Shown here piece by piece: positions 29,657 through 40,429 of a stretch of DNA of 64,000 nt (its first letter is position 1; every line of letters starts with the position of its first letter). Under the pieces are notes generated by a model. It was not told where the DNA came from and did no database searches. It saw only the letters and a list, made by a program, of their open reading frames with translations. This DNA is from Erwinia persicina (GTDB taxonomy: Bacteria; Pseudomonadota; Gammaproteobacteria; Enterobacterales; Enterobacteriaceae). The stretch lies in contig NZ_JACYMO010000010.1 in NCBI RefSeq assembly GCF_014838825.1, forward strand, positions 62,001 through 126,000, read 5' to 3'. The position numbers and the translations under genes are program-made.

Positions 29657-30394
29657 TTAACCCGGATTATTTTCGCCGCTGTCGTCCCCGGTCAGCAGTT
29701 TATCCAGCTGGTCGCCGCCCACATGACGGAAATCCTGGCCTTTGACGAAGTAGAAGATAATCTCGCAGATGTTCTGGCAGCGGTCGCCGATGCGCTCGAT
29801 AGCTCGGGCACAGAACAGCGCCGTCAGCACGCTGGGGATGGTGCGCGGATCTTCCATCATATAGGTCATCAGCTGGCGGACGATGCCCTCATATTCCTGG
29901 TCAACCTTCTTATCTTCACGATAGATTTCCACTGCTGCATTGAGATCCATACGGGCGAACGCGTCCAGCACGTCGTGCAGCATCTGGATCGTGTGATGGC
30001 CCATAGACTCCAGGCTCACCAGCAGCGGCTGGTGCTGCTGGGTAAATTTTTCCAGCGCGGTACGACAGATTTTCTCGGCCACATCGCCAATGCGTTCCAG
30101 CTCGGAAATGGTTTTGATGATCGCCATCACCAGACGCAGGTCGCTGGCGGTCGGCTGACGCTTGGCGATGATGCGCACGCAGGCTTCATCAATCTCCACT
30201 TCCATCATATTGACCTTGTGGTCACCTTCGATCACCTTGTTCGCCAGCTCGCCATCCTGGTTGTGCATCGCAGTGATAGCATCCGTCAGCTGCTGCTCAA
30301 CCATGCCGCCCATGGTCATCACCTGGGTGCGGATGTGCTCCAGCTCGGCGTTAAACTGGCCGGAGATATGTTTATTCAGGTTTAAGCTATCCAT
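29657..30394 (-). CDS. phoU: Phosphate signalling protein PhoU
   Basis: A 245-residue all-helical protein made of two PhoU repeats (about 15-115 and 120-220). Metal-binding type motifs [12 protein letters not shown] and [12 protein letters not shown] are present, one per repeat. PhoU relays the state of the Pst transporter to PhoR and keeps the Pho regulon off when phosphate is plentiful. It is the last gene of pstSCAB-phoU, 17 bp after pstB. A few extra C-terminal residues ([10 protein letters not shown]) are the only difference in length from E. coli. Confidence 0.97.
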   Translation of the reverse strand: MDSLNLNKHISGQFNAELEHIRTQVMTMGGMVEQQLTDAITAMHNQDGELANKVIEGDHKVNMMEVEIDEACVRIIAKRQPTASDLRLVMAIIKTISELERIGDVAEKICRTALEKFTQQHQPLLVSLESMGHHTIQMLHDVLDAFARMDLNAAVEIYREDKKVDQEYEGIVRQLMTYMMEDPRTIPSVLTALFCARAIERIGDRCQNICEIIFYFVKGQDFRHVGGDQLDKLLTGDDSGENNPG

Positions 30395-30411
30395 TGTATT
30401 CTCCAGTCAAC

Positions 30412-31203
<792 letters not shown>

Positions 31204-31222
31204 CTACCGCCGCGCTGCTCAA

Positions 31223-32110
31223 TTAATGTTTGCTCTTGGCGAAGATCACGCGTGCCAGGATGTTCAGTAACAGTACGCACAGCGTAATAATCAGCACGCC
31301 CGCCCAGGCCAGACTCTGCCATTCGGCAAACGGACTCATGGCGAATTTAAAGATGGTCACCGGCAGGTTCGCCAGCGGCTGCATCATATCGGTGCTCCAG
31401 AACTGGTTCGACAGCGAGGTAAACAGCAGGGGAGCGGTCTCTCCGGCAATGCGGGCAATCGCCAGCAGTACCCCGGTCAGGATGCCCGATACGGATGCTT
31501 TCAGGGTGATCGCTGAAATCATCTTCCACTTCGGCGTTCCCAGCGCATAGGCCGCTTCACGCAGACTGTCCGGAACCAGTCTCAGCATGTTTTCTGTAGT
31601 ACGGATGACTATCGGGATCTGCAACAGTGCAAGAGCAACCACCCCGGCCCAGCCGGAGAAGTGCTTCATCTGTGCTACCACGATGGTGTAAACAAACAGC
31701 CCCACCACAATCGACGGCGCAGACAGCAGGATATCGTTAATAAAGCGGGTGACTTCAGCCAGCCAGGATTTACGGCCGTATTCGGCCAGATAGATGCCCG
31801 CCATAATACCCAGCGGCGTACCAACGGCCGTTGACCAGAAGATCAACAGCCCGCTGCCCGCCAGAGCATTCGCCAGCCCACCGCCTGCCGTATTCGGTGG
31901 CGGGGTATTTTCGGTAAACAGCGACATCGTCATGCCATCAATACCGCGCGTGACGGTTGAAAACAGGATCCACACCAGCCAGAACAGGCCAAATGCCATT
32001 GTCAGTAATGACAGGGTGAGCGCAATGCGGTTTTTCATCCGGCGCCACGCCTGCATTTTGCGGCGTGAGGCTAACAGCGCATCACGCGACTGTAATTCCA
32101 TCGTGGTCAT
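31223..32110 (-). CDS. pstA: Phosphate ABC transporter permease PstA
   Basis: A 295-residue inner-membrane permease with about six membrane helices. The ABC permease loop near residue 190 reads [14 protein letters not shown], the EAA motif that docks on PstB. With PstC it forms the phosphate channel. The ATG overlaps the pstC stop in an ATGA junction, so translation is coupled. Confidence 0.97.
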   Translation of the reverse strand: MTTMELQSRDALLASRRKMQAWRRMKNRIALTLSLLTMAFGLFWLVWILFSTVTRGIDGMTMSLFTENTPPPNTAGGGLANALAGSGLLIFWSTAVGTPLGIMAGIYLAEYGRKSWLAEVTRFINDILLSAPSIVVGLFVYTIVVAQMKHFSGWAGVVALALLQIPIVIRTTENMLRLVPDSLREAAYALGTPKWKMISAITLKASVSGILTGVLLAIARIAGETAPLLFTSLSNQFWSTDMMQPLANLPVTIFKFAMSPFAEWQSLAWAGVLIITLCVLLLNILARVIFAKSKH

Positions 32111-33069
32111 GAACGTGCTCCTTCACTTTTCGCCAGGCGCAGGATCATCAGTTTCGAACAGGCCAGCACAATAAAGGTGATCACAAACAGGATCAGCCCC
32201 AGCTCCATCAGCGCAGCGGTATGCACCCCGGACTCAGCTTCAGCAAATTCGTTGGCCAGTGCAGAGGTAATACTGTTGCCCGGCATAAACAGCGATGCGC
32301 TGTCGAGCTGGTAGGTGTTACCGATAATAAAGGTCACCGCCATGGTTTCACCCAGCGCACGGCCCAGGCCCAGCATCACGCCGCCAATCACCCCATTCTT
32401 GGTGAAAGGCAGTACCACGCGCCACATCACTTCCCAGGTGGTGCAGCCGATGCCGTAAGCGGACTCTTTCATCATGACCGGTGTCTGCTCAAACACGTCG
32501 CGCATCACCGAGGCGATGTAAGGGATAATCATGATCGCGAGGATAATCCCGGCGGCCAGAATCCCGATACCAAAGGCCGGGCCGGAGAACAGCGTGCCGA
32601 CAATCGGTACGTTAGCCAGTACGTCACCGACCGGCTGCTGGAAGTAGGTAGCGAACAGCGGGGCAAAGATAAACAGGCCCCACATGCCGTAAACGATGCT
32701 GGGGATCGCAGCCAGCAGTTCAATCGCCACGCCCAGCGGACGACGCAGCCAGTTCGGGGCCAGTTCCGTCAGGAACAGGGCGATACCGAAGCTCACCGGG
32801 ACTGCGATAAGCAGGGCAATAATGGAGGTCACGACGGTACCGTAAATCGGCACCAGCGCACCAAACTGTTCGTTAGGGGCATCCCACTCTTTGTTCCACA
32901 GGAACGAGAAGCCAAATTTCTGGATACTCGGCCATGAGGAGATGATCAGGGAGACAATGATGCCGCCGAGCAGCAACAGCACAATCAGCGCAGCCAGTTT
33001 GACCAGTGCGCCGAAGATGATGTCACCCTGTTTTCCGGGGGCCTTGAATGCCGGCTTGGTTTCAGCCAT
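32107..33069 (-). CDS. pstC: Phosphate ABC transporter permease PstC
   Basis: A 320-residue inner-membrane permease with about six membrane segments. The EAA loop is [16 protein letters not shown] (about 200-215). It partners PstA. It overlaps pstA by 4 bp and lies 99 bp from pstS, a gap filled by a strong hairpin (33134-33156). Confidence 0.97.
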   Translation of the reverse strand: MAETKPAFKAPGKQGDIIFGALVKLAALIVLLLLGGIIVSLIISSWPSIQKFGFSFLWNKEWDAPNEQFGALVPIYGTVVTSIIALLIAVPVSFGIALFLTELAPNWLRRPLGVAIELLAAIPSIVYGMWGLFIFAPLFATYFQQPVGDVLANVPIVGTLFSGPAFGIGILAAGIILAIMIIPYIASVMRDVFEQTPVMMKESAYGIGCTTWEVMWRVVLPFTKNGVIGGVMLGLGRALGETMAVTFIIGNTYQLDSASLFMPGNSITSALANEFAEAESGVHTAALMELGLILFVITFIVLACSKLMILRLAKSEGARS

Positions 33070-33133
33070 AGAATTCTCGAGTCTGTTACTGCAGATACGT
33101 ATCGGGCAAGGCTTGCCTGCCCATGGGGGTCAT

Positions 33134-33156
33134 ACGCACCACCTGCGGTGGTGCGT
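33134..33156 (-). promoter_or_regulatory. Intercistronic hairpin between pstS and pstC
   Basis: ACGCACCACC (33134-33143), loop TGC, GGTGGTGCGT (33147-33156): a perfect 10-bp stem without a T-run, 12 bp after the pstS stop. Such a structure would protect the pstS message and let it exceed pstCAB; this is inference. Confidence 0.6.
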
Positions 33157-33168
33157 TACTGCCATCGC

Positions 33169-34209
33169 TTAGTACAGGGCTTTGCCAGAGCTGTCTTTTA
33201 CGTCTTTTTTCCAGGCGCTACGGATCTGCTCGACCACTGAATCGGGCAGAGAAGCATAATCCAGGCTCGCGGTGGTTTTGCCGCCGTTTTTGTAAGCCCA
33301 GTCAAAGAACTTCAGGACAGCTGCACCTTTCTCAGCGTTAGCCTGCTCTTTGTGTACCAGGATATAGGTGGTGGAGGTGATTGGCCACGCGTTGTCGCCT
33401 TTCTGGAAAGTCAGGTCCTGAGCAAATGACTTGCTCCAGTCAGCCCCTTTCGCCGCATCGCTAAAGCTCTGCTCGCCAGGCTCAATGGCTTTGCCGTCCG
33501 CATCCACCAGCTTGGTGTACGCCAGGCTGTTCTGTTTAGCGTAAGCATACTCAACGTAACCGATGGAACCCGGCAGACGCTGAACGAAAGCGGCCACGCC
33601 GTCGTTACCCTTGCCGCCCAGACCGGTTGGCCAGTTCACGGTGCTGCCTTTACCAACTTTGCTGCTCCAGTCGCTGTTCACTTTGGACAGGTAGCTGGTA
33701 AACACGAATGACGTCCCGGAGCCGTCAGCGCGGCGCACCACGTTGATGTTGGAATCCGGCAGTTTCACGCCCGGGTTCAGCTTGACGATCGCCGGGTCAT
33801 TCCACTTTTTGATGGTGCCCAGATAGATATCGCCCACGGTCTTGCCGTCCAGGGTCAGCTGTCCAGATTTGATACCAGGAATATTAACCGCCAGTACCAC
33901 CCCGCCAATAACTGTCGGAAACTGGAACAGGCCATTTTTTTCTAAATCTTCGTCTTTCATCGGCGCATCTGAAGCACCGAAGTCTACAGTTTTAGCAATA
34001 ATTTGCTTAACGCCGCCGGATGAACCGATACCCTGATAGTTAACCTGGCTGCCCGTTGCGGTGTTGTACTCTGCAGCCCACTTGTTGTATACCGGTGCCG
34101 GGAAGGTCCCGCCTGCGCCGGTCAGGTTGGTCGCGGCCATGGCAGAAACGGCGCTGAGAGACAGGGTTACTGCGACGAATTGAGCCAGGGTTTTGTGCAT
34201 CAGTGTCAT
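33169..34209 (-). CDS. pstS: Periplasmic phosphate-binding protein PstS
   Basis: A 346-residue protein, the E. coli length. The signal peptide (about 1-25, ending VSAMA) is followed by [13 protein letters not shown] and the phosphate-contacting segments [21 protein letters not shown] and [12 protein letters not shown]. It captures phosphate and delivers it to PstCA. First gene of pstSCAB-phoU. PhoB boxes lie at 34408-34426 and 34442-34459, but a 127-bp repeat lies between them and the start codon. Confidence 0.98.
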   Translation of the reverse strand: MTLMHKTLAQFVAVTLSLSAVSAMAATNLTGAGGTFPAPVYNKWAAEYNTATGSQVNYQGIGSSGGVKQIIAKTVDFGASDAPMKDEDLEKNGLFQFPTVIGGVVLAVNIPGIKSGQLTLDGKTVGDIYLGTIKKWNDPAIVKLNPGVKLPDSNINVVRRADGSGTSFVFTSYLSKVNSDWSSKVGKGSTVNWPTGLGGKGNDGVAAFVQRLPGSIGYVEYAYAKQNSLAYTKLVDADGKAIEPGEQSFSDAAKGADWSKSFAQDLTFQKGDNAWPITSTTYILVHKEQANAEKGAAVLKFFDWAYKNGGKTTASLDYASLPDSVVEQIRSAWKKDVKDSSGKALY

Positions 34210-34255
34210 GTTCCCTCCACGGGATTAAAAAGTCAGGCCAGTTGCCGTGTTTGTC

Positions 34256-34382
34256 TATAGCCAAAATAATTCGGGTTGCAGGAAGGCGGCAAATGATCGA
34301 ATCCCGATGCGCTTACCGTTGTAAGTGATTCGGGTGAGCGAATGTAGCCAACGCACCTGCAGCTTGAAGTATGAAGGATATA
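34256..34382. repeat. 127-bp MITE-like palindromic element in the pstS leader
   Basis: The two ends are imperfect inverted repeats beginning TATA: TATAGCC..ATA.TTC..GTTGCAGG against TATATCC..ATA.TTC..GCTGCAGG. The centre has a nested hairpin CTTAC-CGTT-GTAAG with further pairing around AATCCC/GATTCGGG. There is no coding capacity. The end sequence (CAACGCACCTGCAGCTTGAAGTAT, here only partly given: CACCTGCAGCTTGAAGTAT) recalls a dispersed element found in many Enterobacterales; I cannot give a firm family name. Confidence 0.75.
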
Positions 34383-34407
34383 ATTATGATTGCTGCTGGA
34401 GGCAAAA

Positions 34408-34459
34408 TAGGACAGTTTGGTGACAGTAAAATGTACGAAATATGACACTTTTGTGACAC
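34408..34459 (-). promoter_or_regulatory. Two PhoB boxes of the pstS promoter
   Basis: On the minus strand CTGTCACCAAACTGTCCTA (complement of 34408-34426) and GTGTCACAAAAGTGTCAT (complement of 34442-34459) are direct-repeat PhoB boxes spaced as in E. coli pstS, where CTGTCAT-type repeats precede the promoter. They give phosphate-starvation control. Confidence 0.88.
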
Positions 34460-34597
34460 ACCCCAGCGAAATATTCATCATCGTAAGATTGTCTGCCTGC
34501 TCCCGCGACAGGCTTTTAATGCGATCACACTTCCTGCCGCTGCGCTGATTTTCCACGGTGCTACTTTTGCCCTTCCACAGGACAGGAGATAACCACC

Positions 34598-35713
34598 ATG
34601 AAAATAACGGCTGCGGTCATCAACCACGTCAATGCCCCCTATCAGCTGGAGCCACTGGAGCTGACGGCCTTACGCGACGATGAGGTGCGGGTAAAAGTCG
34701 TCGCCTCCGGGATCTGTCATTCCGACGAAGCGCTACGCGTGGGTGATGAAGAACATTTTTTTCCGGGCGTACTGGGCCACGAAGGATCCGGTATCGTTGA
34801 GGAGGTGGGCCGCTCGGTGAAAGGGGTAACGACGGGCGATCACGTTGTGATGTCTTACGCTTACTGCGGTTGCTGCGATCGGTGCCGTCAGGGCCAGCCC
34901 TCTCACTGCCAGCACTGGGGAATGCTTAACGCCGGAGGGTTCCGTACCGATGGCAGCGCCGTGTTGCTGAAGCCCGACGGCGGCAAGGTGTCTACGATGT
35001 TTTCACAGTCCTCTTTCGCCACTCACACCCACACCCGCCTCAATAACCTGATCGTCGTGGATAAATCAGCAGACCTGCGTCTGGTGGCCCCGCTGGGCTG
35101 TGGGTTGTTAACGGGTTCAGCGACGGTATTCAACGGACTGAAGCCACAGCCCGGTTCAGACATTGCGATTTTTGGCACCGGTGCGGTTGGCATGGCGGCG
35201 ATCATGGCGGCGAAAATTGCCGGATGCCGGCACATCATCGCGATTGATATCCATGATACCCGCCTGTCGCTGGCGCGCGAACTGGGTGCGACCGATATCC
35301 TCAACAGCAGCAAAGAGGAGGTGGTCAGCGCTATTGCCAGCCTCACCCAGGGCAAGGGGGTCAATTACGCCATCGACACCACCGGCCTGTCAGCGGTGAT
35401 GAAAAGTGCGCTGGATGCGCTGGCGACGGGCGGCACGCTGGTCCCACTTGCCGTCACACGTCACGATCTAACCTTTAATCCGATGCGCAGCCTGGTGGCG
35501 TCCAGCAGGCGAGTGGCCGGGATACTGATGGGGAACGCCATTCCTCAGGTCTCCGTGCCGAAGCTGATTGAGTGGCATCAGCGTGGGTGGTTCCCGTTTG
35601 AGAAGTTAGTGAAATACTATGACTTTGCCGACATCAATCAGGCAAGAGCGGACTCCGCCAGCGGCGTCACCATCAAGCCCGTGCTGATCGTCGATAAAGG
35701 CTACCGGATATAA
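34598..35713 (+). CDS. Zinc-dependent alcohol dehydrogenase (aryl-alcohol dehydrogenase-like)
   Basis: A 371-residue medium-chain dehydrogenase. Catalytic zinc ligands C40 (GICHSD), H61-E62 (GHEGSG) and C168 (LGCGLLTG) are present, and the structural zinc cysteines are C90, C93, C96 and C104. The Rossmann motif is FGTGAVGMAA (about 192-201) with an acidic residue (D217 region, IAIDIHD) favouring NAD. The subfamily resembles benzyl/aryl alcohol dehydrogenases. It forms an operon with the aldehyde dehydrogenase 13 bp downstream; together they would take an alcohol to the acid. Substrate is not established. Confidence 0.85.
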   Translation: MKITAAVINHVNAPYQLEPLELTALRDDEVRVKVVASGICHSDEALRVGDEEHFFPGVLGHEGSGIVEEVGRSVKGVTTGDHVVMSYAYCGCCDRCRQGQPSHCQHWGMLNAGGFRTDGSAVLLKPDGGKVSTMFSQSSFATHTHTRLNNLIVVDKSADLRLVAPLGCGLLTGSATVFNGLKPQPGSDIAIFGTGAVGMAAIMAAKIAGCRHIIAIDIHDTRLSLARELGATDILNSSKEEVVSAIASLTQGKGVNYAIDTTGLSAVMKSALDALATGGTLVPLAVTRHDLTFNPMRSLVASSRRVAGILMGNAIPQVSVPKLIEWHQRGWFPFEKLVKYYDFADINQARADSASGVTIKPVLIVDKGYRI

Positions 35714-35726
35714 AGGAGCAGGCGCC

Positions 35727-37073
35727 ATGGATGCGAAAGCAAAAGGGGAATTACTCGAGATTTTCCACCAGCAGAAAGCTCTCTTTTTATCCGGTATCAC
35801 CCGGGACAATGTGTTTAAAAAAAACCAGCTGCGAAAACTGAAAAGCGCGCTGCTGGCCCACAAAGAGGCAATCTGCCAGGCGATGTGGGCCGATCTCGGC
35901 CGCAGTGAAACGGGCGTGGAACAGGCAGAGATCGTGCCGCTAATGAATGAAATCAGCTGCGCCCTCGACCATCTTGATGAATGGGCCCTTGAGAAAAAGG
36001 TACCGACACCGCCGTCTCTGGGCAACAGTGAAAGCTTTATTACACGGGAGGGCTATGGTGTTAACTATATCATCGGGCCGTTTAACTACCCGCTACTGCT
36101 CAGCTGTTGCCCGCTGATTGGTGCCATTGCCGGCGGCAACACTGCCATCATTAAGCCCTCTGAAGCCACACCGGCCACCGCCACCGTGATTGAAAAGATC
36201 ATCAGTCGCACCTTTGCATCGAACTACATCCATGTCTGCCAGGGGGCAAAAGAGGAAAATGAATTCCTGCTGACACTGCCGTTTAATCTGATTTTCTTCA
36301 CCGGCAGCCCAGCGGTGGGGAAAGTGGTGATGGCCGCCGCCGCCAGGCATCTCACCCCGGTACTGCTGGAGCTGGGCGGTAAATGCCCGGCGATTGTGCT
36401 GGAAGATGCCAACCCGGAATTAGTGGTGTCTGAGCTGATCGCCAGCAAGCTGATTAACAGCGGTCAAACCTGTGTGGCACCGGATTATCTGTATATCGAC
36501 AGGCAGATTAAACCGCAGATTGTCAGTCATCTGTGCAGGGTGCTGAACGGCCAGTTTGGGATAGCGGGCAGTAACGGCAGGATTGTCTCTGATGCAGCAT
36601 ATGCGCGCCTGGAAAACATCCTCGCCCGTAGCGAGGGGGAGATCGTCTGGCGCGGAAGGTCGGATAAAGCACAGCGCTTTTTTGGCCCTGCGGTCGTGGA
36701 TAACGTCAGCTTTGATGACAGCACCATGCAGGATGAGCTATTCGGCCCAATCTTCCCTGTGCTGACGTTCGACAGCGAACAGGACATTGCGACGCATATC
36801 AATACGCACCATCCGCAGCCACTGGCGGCGTATGTTTTTTCGCGCGACACTGACCGCGCACGCGCCATCATTGACGCCATTCCATCGGGAGATGCCGGGA
36901 TCAACGCGCTGCTGCTTCATGCCGCTTCCCCTTATCTGCCTTTTGGCGGCGTGGGTGGCTCCGGGATGGGCTGTTATCACGGGGAGTTTTCTTACCAGGC
37001 TTTTACGCATCCGAAGTCACTACGCGTAAAAAAACAGGGTAGCGATGGTCAGGCAGCATCTCCGTCTGCCTGA
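35727..37073 (+). CDS. Class 3-type NAD(P)-dependent aldehyde dehydrogenase
   Basis: A 448-residue aldehyde dehydrogenase of the shorter class 3 type. Catalytic C249 is in NSGQTCVAPDY, the general base E215 in LLELGGK, and the oxyanion asparagine N120 in GPFNYP; the coenzyme loop is FTGSPAVGK. A C-terminal segment after VKKQ is short, and its codons are part of a 15-bp inverted repeat crossing the stop. It probably oxidises the aldehyde made by the preceding alcohol dehydrogenase, aromatic aldehydes being the best guess. Confidence 0.88.
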   Translation: MDAKAKGELLEIFHQQKALFLSGITRDNVFKKNQLRKLKSALLAHKEAICQAMWADLGRSETGVEQAEIVPLMNEISCALDHLDEWALEKKVPTPPSLGNSESFITREGYGVNYIIGPFNYPLLLSCCPLIGAIAGGNTAIIKPSEATPATATVIEKIISRTFASNYIHVCQGAKEENEFLLTLPFNLIFFTGSPAVGKVVMAAAARHLTPVLLELGGKCPAIVLEDANPELVVSELIASKLINSGQTCVAPDYLYIDRQIKPQIVSHLCRVLNGQFGIAGSNGRIVSDAAYARLENILARSEGEIVWRGRSDKAQRFFGPAVVDNVSFDDSTMQDELFGPIFPVLTFDSEQDIATHINTHHPQPLAAYVFSRDTDRARAIIDAIPSGDAGINALLLHAASPYLPFGGVGGSGMGCYHGEFSYQAFTHPKSLRVKKQGSDGQAASPSA

Positions 37074-37080
37074 CCATCGC
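37042..37080. repeat. 15-bp perfect inverted repeat spanning the aldehyde dehydrogenase stop codon
   Basis: GCGATGGTCAGGCAG (37042-37056) and CTGCCTGACCATCGC (37066-37080) pair perfectly around a 9-base loop. The stop TGA lies at 37071-37073, inside the right arm. There is no T-run, so it may be an extragenic palindrome that has taken over the 3' end. Confidence 0.7.
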
Positions 37081-37146
37081 CACACTCAAGGGCCACCCCG
37101 CCCGGGGCTTCGCCTTACCGATGCCTGACCTCTTTTTCCCGTCAGG

Positions 37147-38463
37147 CTACTTAACCTTCTTTTCTGCCAGCGCATTCGCAATCGCGTTAAACATCAGGGA
37201 GGCTTCAAGCGGCTGCTTATTTGCCGCCGGCTCGGCCTGAGGCCAGGTCGACCACTGAACAATCACCAGTTTCTGCTGCTGATCGATGGCGATCATCTGA
37301 CCAAAAATACCCTCAGCCGACAGTGCTTTATCGCGGGTTAACCCGTCAACAGGGCTCGCTTTTTTGGTGCTCAGCGGTACGCTGCTGTTCCACCACTGAT
37401 AACCGAACTGGCCGTGAGGATAATCGGCCGTCACTGAGTTTTGCGCACGGGTCCAGCGTGTGGCCTCTTTTATCCAGCCATCGGGCAGGGTTTTAGTACC
37501 ATCAGGCAGAACACCCTTGTTCATGACGAACAGCCCAAACTTGCCCCAGTCTTCAAGGGTGGCATTAAACCCGTGAGCACCGACGTCGTGTTTGCCGGGC
37601 AAGTAGCTGTGCCAGACACCATCATTCACCATGCCGTAAGGCTGCCAGATAGTGTCCTGCAGATAGCGGGCCAGCGTTTCACCAGTGGCTTTTTCCAGCG
37701 TGTCACCTAATACCCAGGCTCCGCCAGACGAGTAAGACCAGATCTGGCCAGGTCTGGCACAGGCTTTGCGCTGAGGATCCAATATCAGCTTGCTGACGCA
37801 CGCATAGGTGTCCTTGCCCGCTTCACACTGCGTCAGCCGGGCAAAATCAGAGCTCGGGTCTGTGTAGTCCTCATTCCACGTCACCCCTGATGTGTGCTGT
37901 AACAGGCTGCGCAACGGTACATGCTCCCAGGCCGTACCGCGCAGGGCAGGATTGTATTTACCGGCTTCATCATCCAGCGAGGCAATTTTACCCTGCTTCA
38001 GGGCTACCCCCACCAGCGTTGACACCACCGATTTACCGACAGAGCGTGACGTCCAGAGCGTGGTTTTTGTATTGCCTTTGCCATAATAGTCCCAGACGAT
38101 TTTACCGTTTTTAATCACCATAAAACCGGTCACGTTGTTACGCTTAAGGTAGTTCGTCAGCCTGTACTGATGTCCCCGAAAGGTAAAGGTGACGCGGGAG
38201 AGATCCTGACGGGCAACCGGTAACGGTGCGGGTTTACCTGCTCTGAAGATATCCCCCGGATAGGATCGATAGTCGTTACGGAAACCAATAACACGCTGGT
38301 CAGGCGTCCAGGTGAGCATATTTTTTACGTCGGGCAGGGTTTTATCCAGCGGGGTCGGGCAGGTGGTCAGGGGAACCGGGCAGGCCGCGCTGGCGGTAGC
38401 AGCGATACCCGCCGTCACCGCGCACAGCACCATCAGAACCCCTCCGGCTTTACTCTTTTTCAT
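37147..38463 (-). CDS. Secreted serine hydrolase, class C beta-lactamase / NylB-like fold
   Basis: A 438-residue protein with a signal peptide (about 1-27, ending ATASA). The nucleophile motif SxxK is S141-V-G-K144 (TSRSVGKSVVS), and the second motif tyrosine is Y244 in WSYSSGG. The layout resembles 6-aminohexanoate-dimer hydrolase and related esterases rather than true AmpC, as the KTG box is not evident. Four cysteines occur in or near the mature N-terminal and middle regions, so periplasmic disulfides are possible. The physiological substrate is unknown. Convergent with the aldehyde dehydrogenase gene. Confidence 0.8.
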   Translation of the reverse strand: MKKSKAGGVLMVLCAVTAGIAATASAACPVPLTTCPTPLDKTLPDVKNMLTWTPDQRVIGFRNDYRSYPGDIFRAGKPAPLPVARQDLSRVTFTFRGHQYRLTNYLKRNNVTGFMVIKNGKIVWDYYGKGNTKTTLWTSRSVGKSVVSTLVGVALKQGKIASLDDEAGKYNPALRGTAWEHVPLRSLLQHTSGVTWNEDYTDPSSDFARLTQCEAGKDTYACVSKLILDPQRKACARPGQIWSYSSGGAWVLGDTLEKATGETLARYLQDTIWQPYGMVNDGVWHSYLPGKHDVGAHGFNATLEDWGKFGLFVMNKGVLPDGTKTLPDGWIKEATRWTRAQNSVTADYPHGQFGYQWWNSSVPLSTKKASPVDGLTRDKALSAEGIFGQMIAIDQQQKLVIVQWSTWPQAEPAANKQPLEASLMFNAIANALAEKKVK

Positions 38464-38526
38464 CCTCTTCCCTTAAAATCAGATGTGGGTGTTCATCTTA
38501 AAGAAAGCGAATAGGGATATTTGGAC

Positions 38527-38568
38527 AAAAAAAGTCCGGCATACTGTTTGTTACAGTAATGCCGGACT
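38527..38568 (-). terminator. Rho-independent terminator of glmU-glmS
   Basis: On the minus strand AGTCCGGCATTACTG and CAGTATGCCGGACT pair with a single bulge and are followed by seven T. It is placed 32 bp after the glmS stop. Confidence 0.9.
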
Positions 38569-38599
38569 GTTGTGCGGGGTAGCGGTACGGAATGCCGGA

Positions 38600-40429
38600 T
38601 TATTCTACCGTAACAGATTTCGCCAGGTTACGCGGCTGATCCACGTCGGTGCCTTTGATCAGGGCAACGTGATAGGACAGCAGCTGTAACGGCACGGTGT
38701 AGAAAATCGGTGCTATCACGTCTTCCACGTGCGGCAGAGGGATAATGCGCATGCCTTCGCTGTTGGTAAAACCGGCATCAATATCGGCGAAGACATACAG
38801 CAGGCCGCCACGGGCACGCACTTCTTCAATATTCGACTTCAGTTTTTCCAGTAGCTCATTGTTCGGTGCCACCACAATCACCGGCATATCCGCATCGATC
38901 AGTGCCAGCGGCCCGTGCTTCAGTTCACCGGCTGCGTAAGCTTCCGCATGAATGTAGGAGATCTCTTTCAGCTTCAGCGCCCCTTCCATCGCGATCGGAT
39001 ACTGATCGCCACGGCCCAGGAACAGCGCATGATGCTTGTCAGAGAAATCTTCCGCCAGCGAGGCAATCAGCTCATCCTGCGACAGCATTTGTTCGATGCG
39101 GCTTGGCAGCGCCTGCAGGGAGTGCACGATGTCATGCTCCACCTGCGGATCGACGCCTTTCAGGCGGCCTATTTTGGCCACCAGCATCAGCAGTACCGTC
39201 AGCTGGGTGGTGAACGCTTTCGTGGAGGCGACGCCAATCTCAGTACCCGCTTTGGTCATCAGCGCCAGGTCTGACTCACGCACCAGTGAGGAACCAGCGA
39301 CGTTACAGATGGCCAGCGAGCCGAGATATCCCAGCTCTTTTGACAGGCGCAGTGCCGCCAGCGTGTCCGCCGTTTCTCCCGACTGAGAAAGGGTGATCAG
39401 CAGGCTGTTTTTACGCACCGCAGATTTGCGATAACGGAATTCAGAAGCAATCTCGACATCGCAGGGTACATTGGCCAGTGACTCAAACCAGTAACGCGAA
39501 ACCATACCGGAATTGTAGGAAGTGCCACAGGCAACGATCTGAATATGTTCCACGTTTGCCAGCAGGGTATCTGCCTGCGGCCCCAGCTCGGAAAGGTCAA
39601 CTTCGCCGTGGCTGAAGCGACCGCTCAGGGTATTTTTAATGGCGACCGGCTGCTCGTAGATTTCTTTCTGCATGTAGTGACGGTAAACGCCTTTATCGCC
39701 GGCGTCATACTGAGCAGTAGATTCGATCTCTGCCCGCTTCACCTGCGCACCGCTGCGGTCGAAGATACTCACATCACGGCGGGTAATTTCCGCAATGTCG
39801 CCCTCTTCCAGGTAGACAAAGCGGCGGGTAACCGGCAGTAACGCCAGCTGGTCAGAAGCAATAAAGTTTTCACCCACACCACGGCCAATCACCAGCGGGC
39901 TGCCGGAGCGGGCCGCAACAACCGTCGACGGATCGCGGCTGTCCATAATGACCATACCGTATGCGCCGCGCAGTGCAGGGATCACGCGCTGCACAACCTC
40001 ACGCAGTGAACCGCCCTGCTTTTGCTCCCAGTGGACCAGATGCGCCACCACTTCGGTGTCGGTTTCAGAGGCAAAGGTATAGCCACGGCTGACAAGCTGC
40101 TCACGCAGCGGTTCGTGATTCTCAATAATCCCGTTATGCACGATAATGATCTGCTCAGAGATATGCGGATGCGCATTCGCTTCCGACGGCTCTCCGTGGG
40201 TAGCCCAGCGGGTATGGGCAATACCCGTGCCCCCGACCAGAGCGGTAGTCTCTGCTGCTTCAGCAAGGTTTTGTACCTTACCAAGGCGGCGAAGGCGGGT
40301 GGCATGACCCTGATGATCAACCACGGCAAGCCCCGCAGAGTCATAGCCCCGATACTCCAGACGACGCAACCCTTCAAGCAGGATTTCCGCAATATCACGC
40401 TGCGCTACAGCACCAACAATTCCACACAT
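38600..40429 (-). CDS. glmS: Glutamine--fructose-6-phosphate aminotransferase
   Basis: A 609-residue enzyme, the E. coli length. The start at 40429 places the nucleophile cysteine at position 2 (MCGIVGA), which becomes the N-terminus after methionine removal; a longer in-frame reading from 40510 would bury it and is wrong. The glutaminase domain (about 1-240) is followed by two SIS isomerase domains and the C-terminal KSVTVE that closes the active site. It makes glucosamine-6-phosphate, the first step to UDP-GlcNAc. In E. coli glmS is activated by the small RNA GlmZ at its leader. Confidence 0.98.
   Translation of the reverse strand: MCGIVGAVAQRDIAEILLEGLRRLEYRGYDSAGLAVVDHQGHATRLRRLGKVQNLAEAAETTALVGGTGIAHTRWATHGEPSEANAHPHISEQIIIVHNGIIENHEPLREQLVSRGYTFASETDTEVVAHLVHWEQKQGGSLREVVQRVIPALRGAYGMVIMDSRDPSTVVAARSGSPLVIGRGVGENFIASDQLALLPVTRRFVYLEEGDIAEITRRDVSIFDRSGAQVKRAEIESTAQYDAGDKGVYRHYMQKEIYEQPVAIKNTLSGRFSHGEVDLSELGPQADTLLANVEHIQIVACGTSYNSGMVSRYWFESLANVPCDVEIASEFRYRKSAVRKNSLLITLSQSGETADTLAALRLSKELGYLGSLAICNVAGSSLVRESDLALMTKAGTEIGVASTKAFTTQLTVLLMLVAKIGRLKGVDPQVEHDIVHSLQALPSRIEQMLSQDELIASLAEDFSDKHHALFLGRGDQYPIAMEGALKLKEISYIHAEAYAAGELKHGPLALIDADMPVIVVAPNNELLEKLKSNIEEVRARGGLLYVFADIDAGFTNSEGMRIIPLPHVEDVIAPIFYTVPLQLLSYHVALIKGTDVDQPRNLAKSVTVE

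Noticed and set aside
34233..34556. Minus-strand frame upstream of pstS
   Set aside because: It spans the repeat element and PhoB boxes and has no protein-like features.
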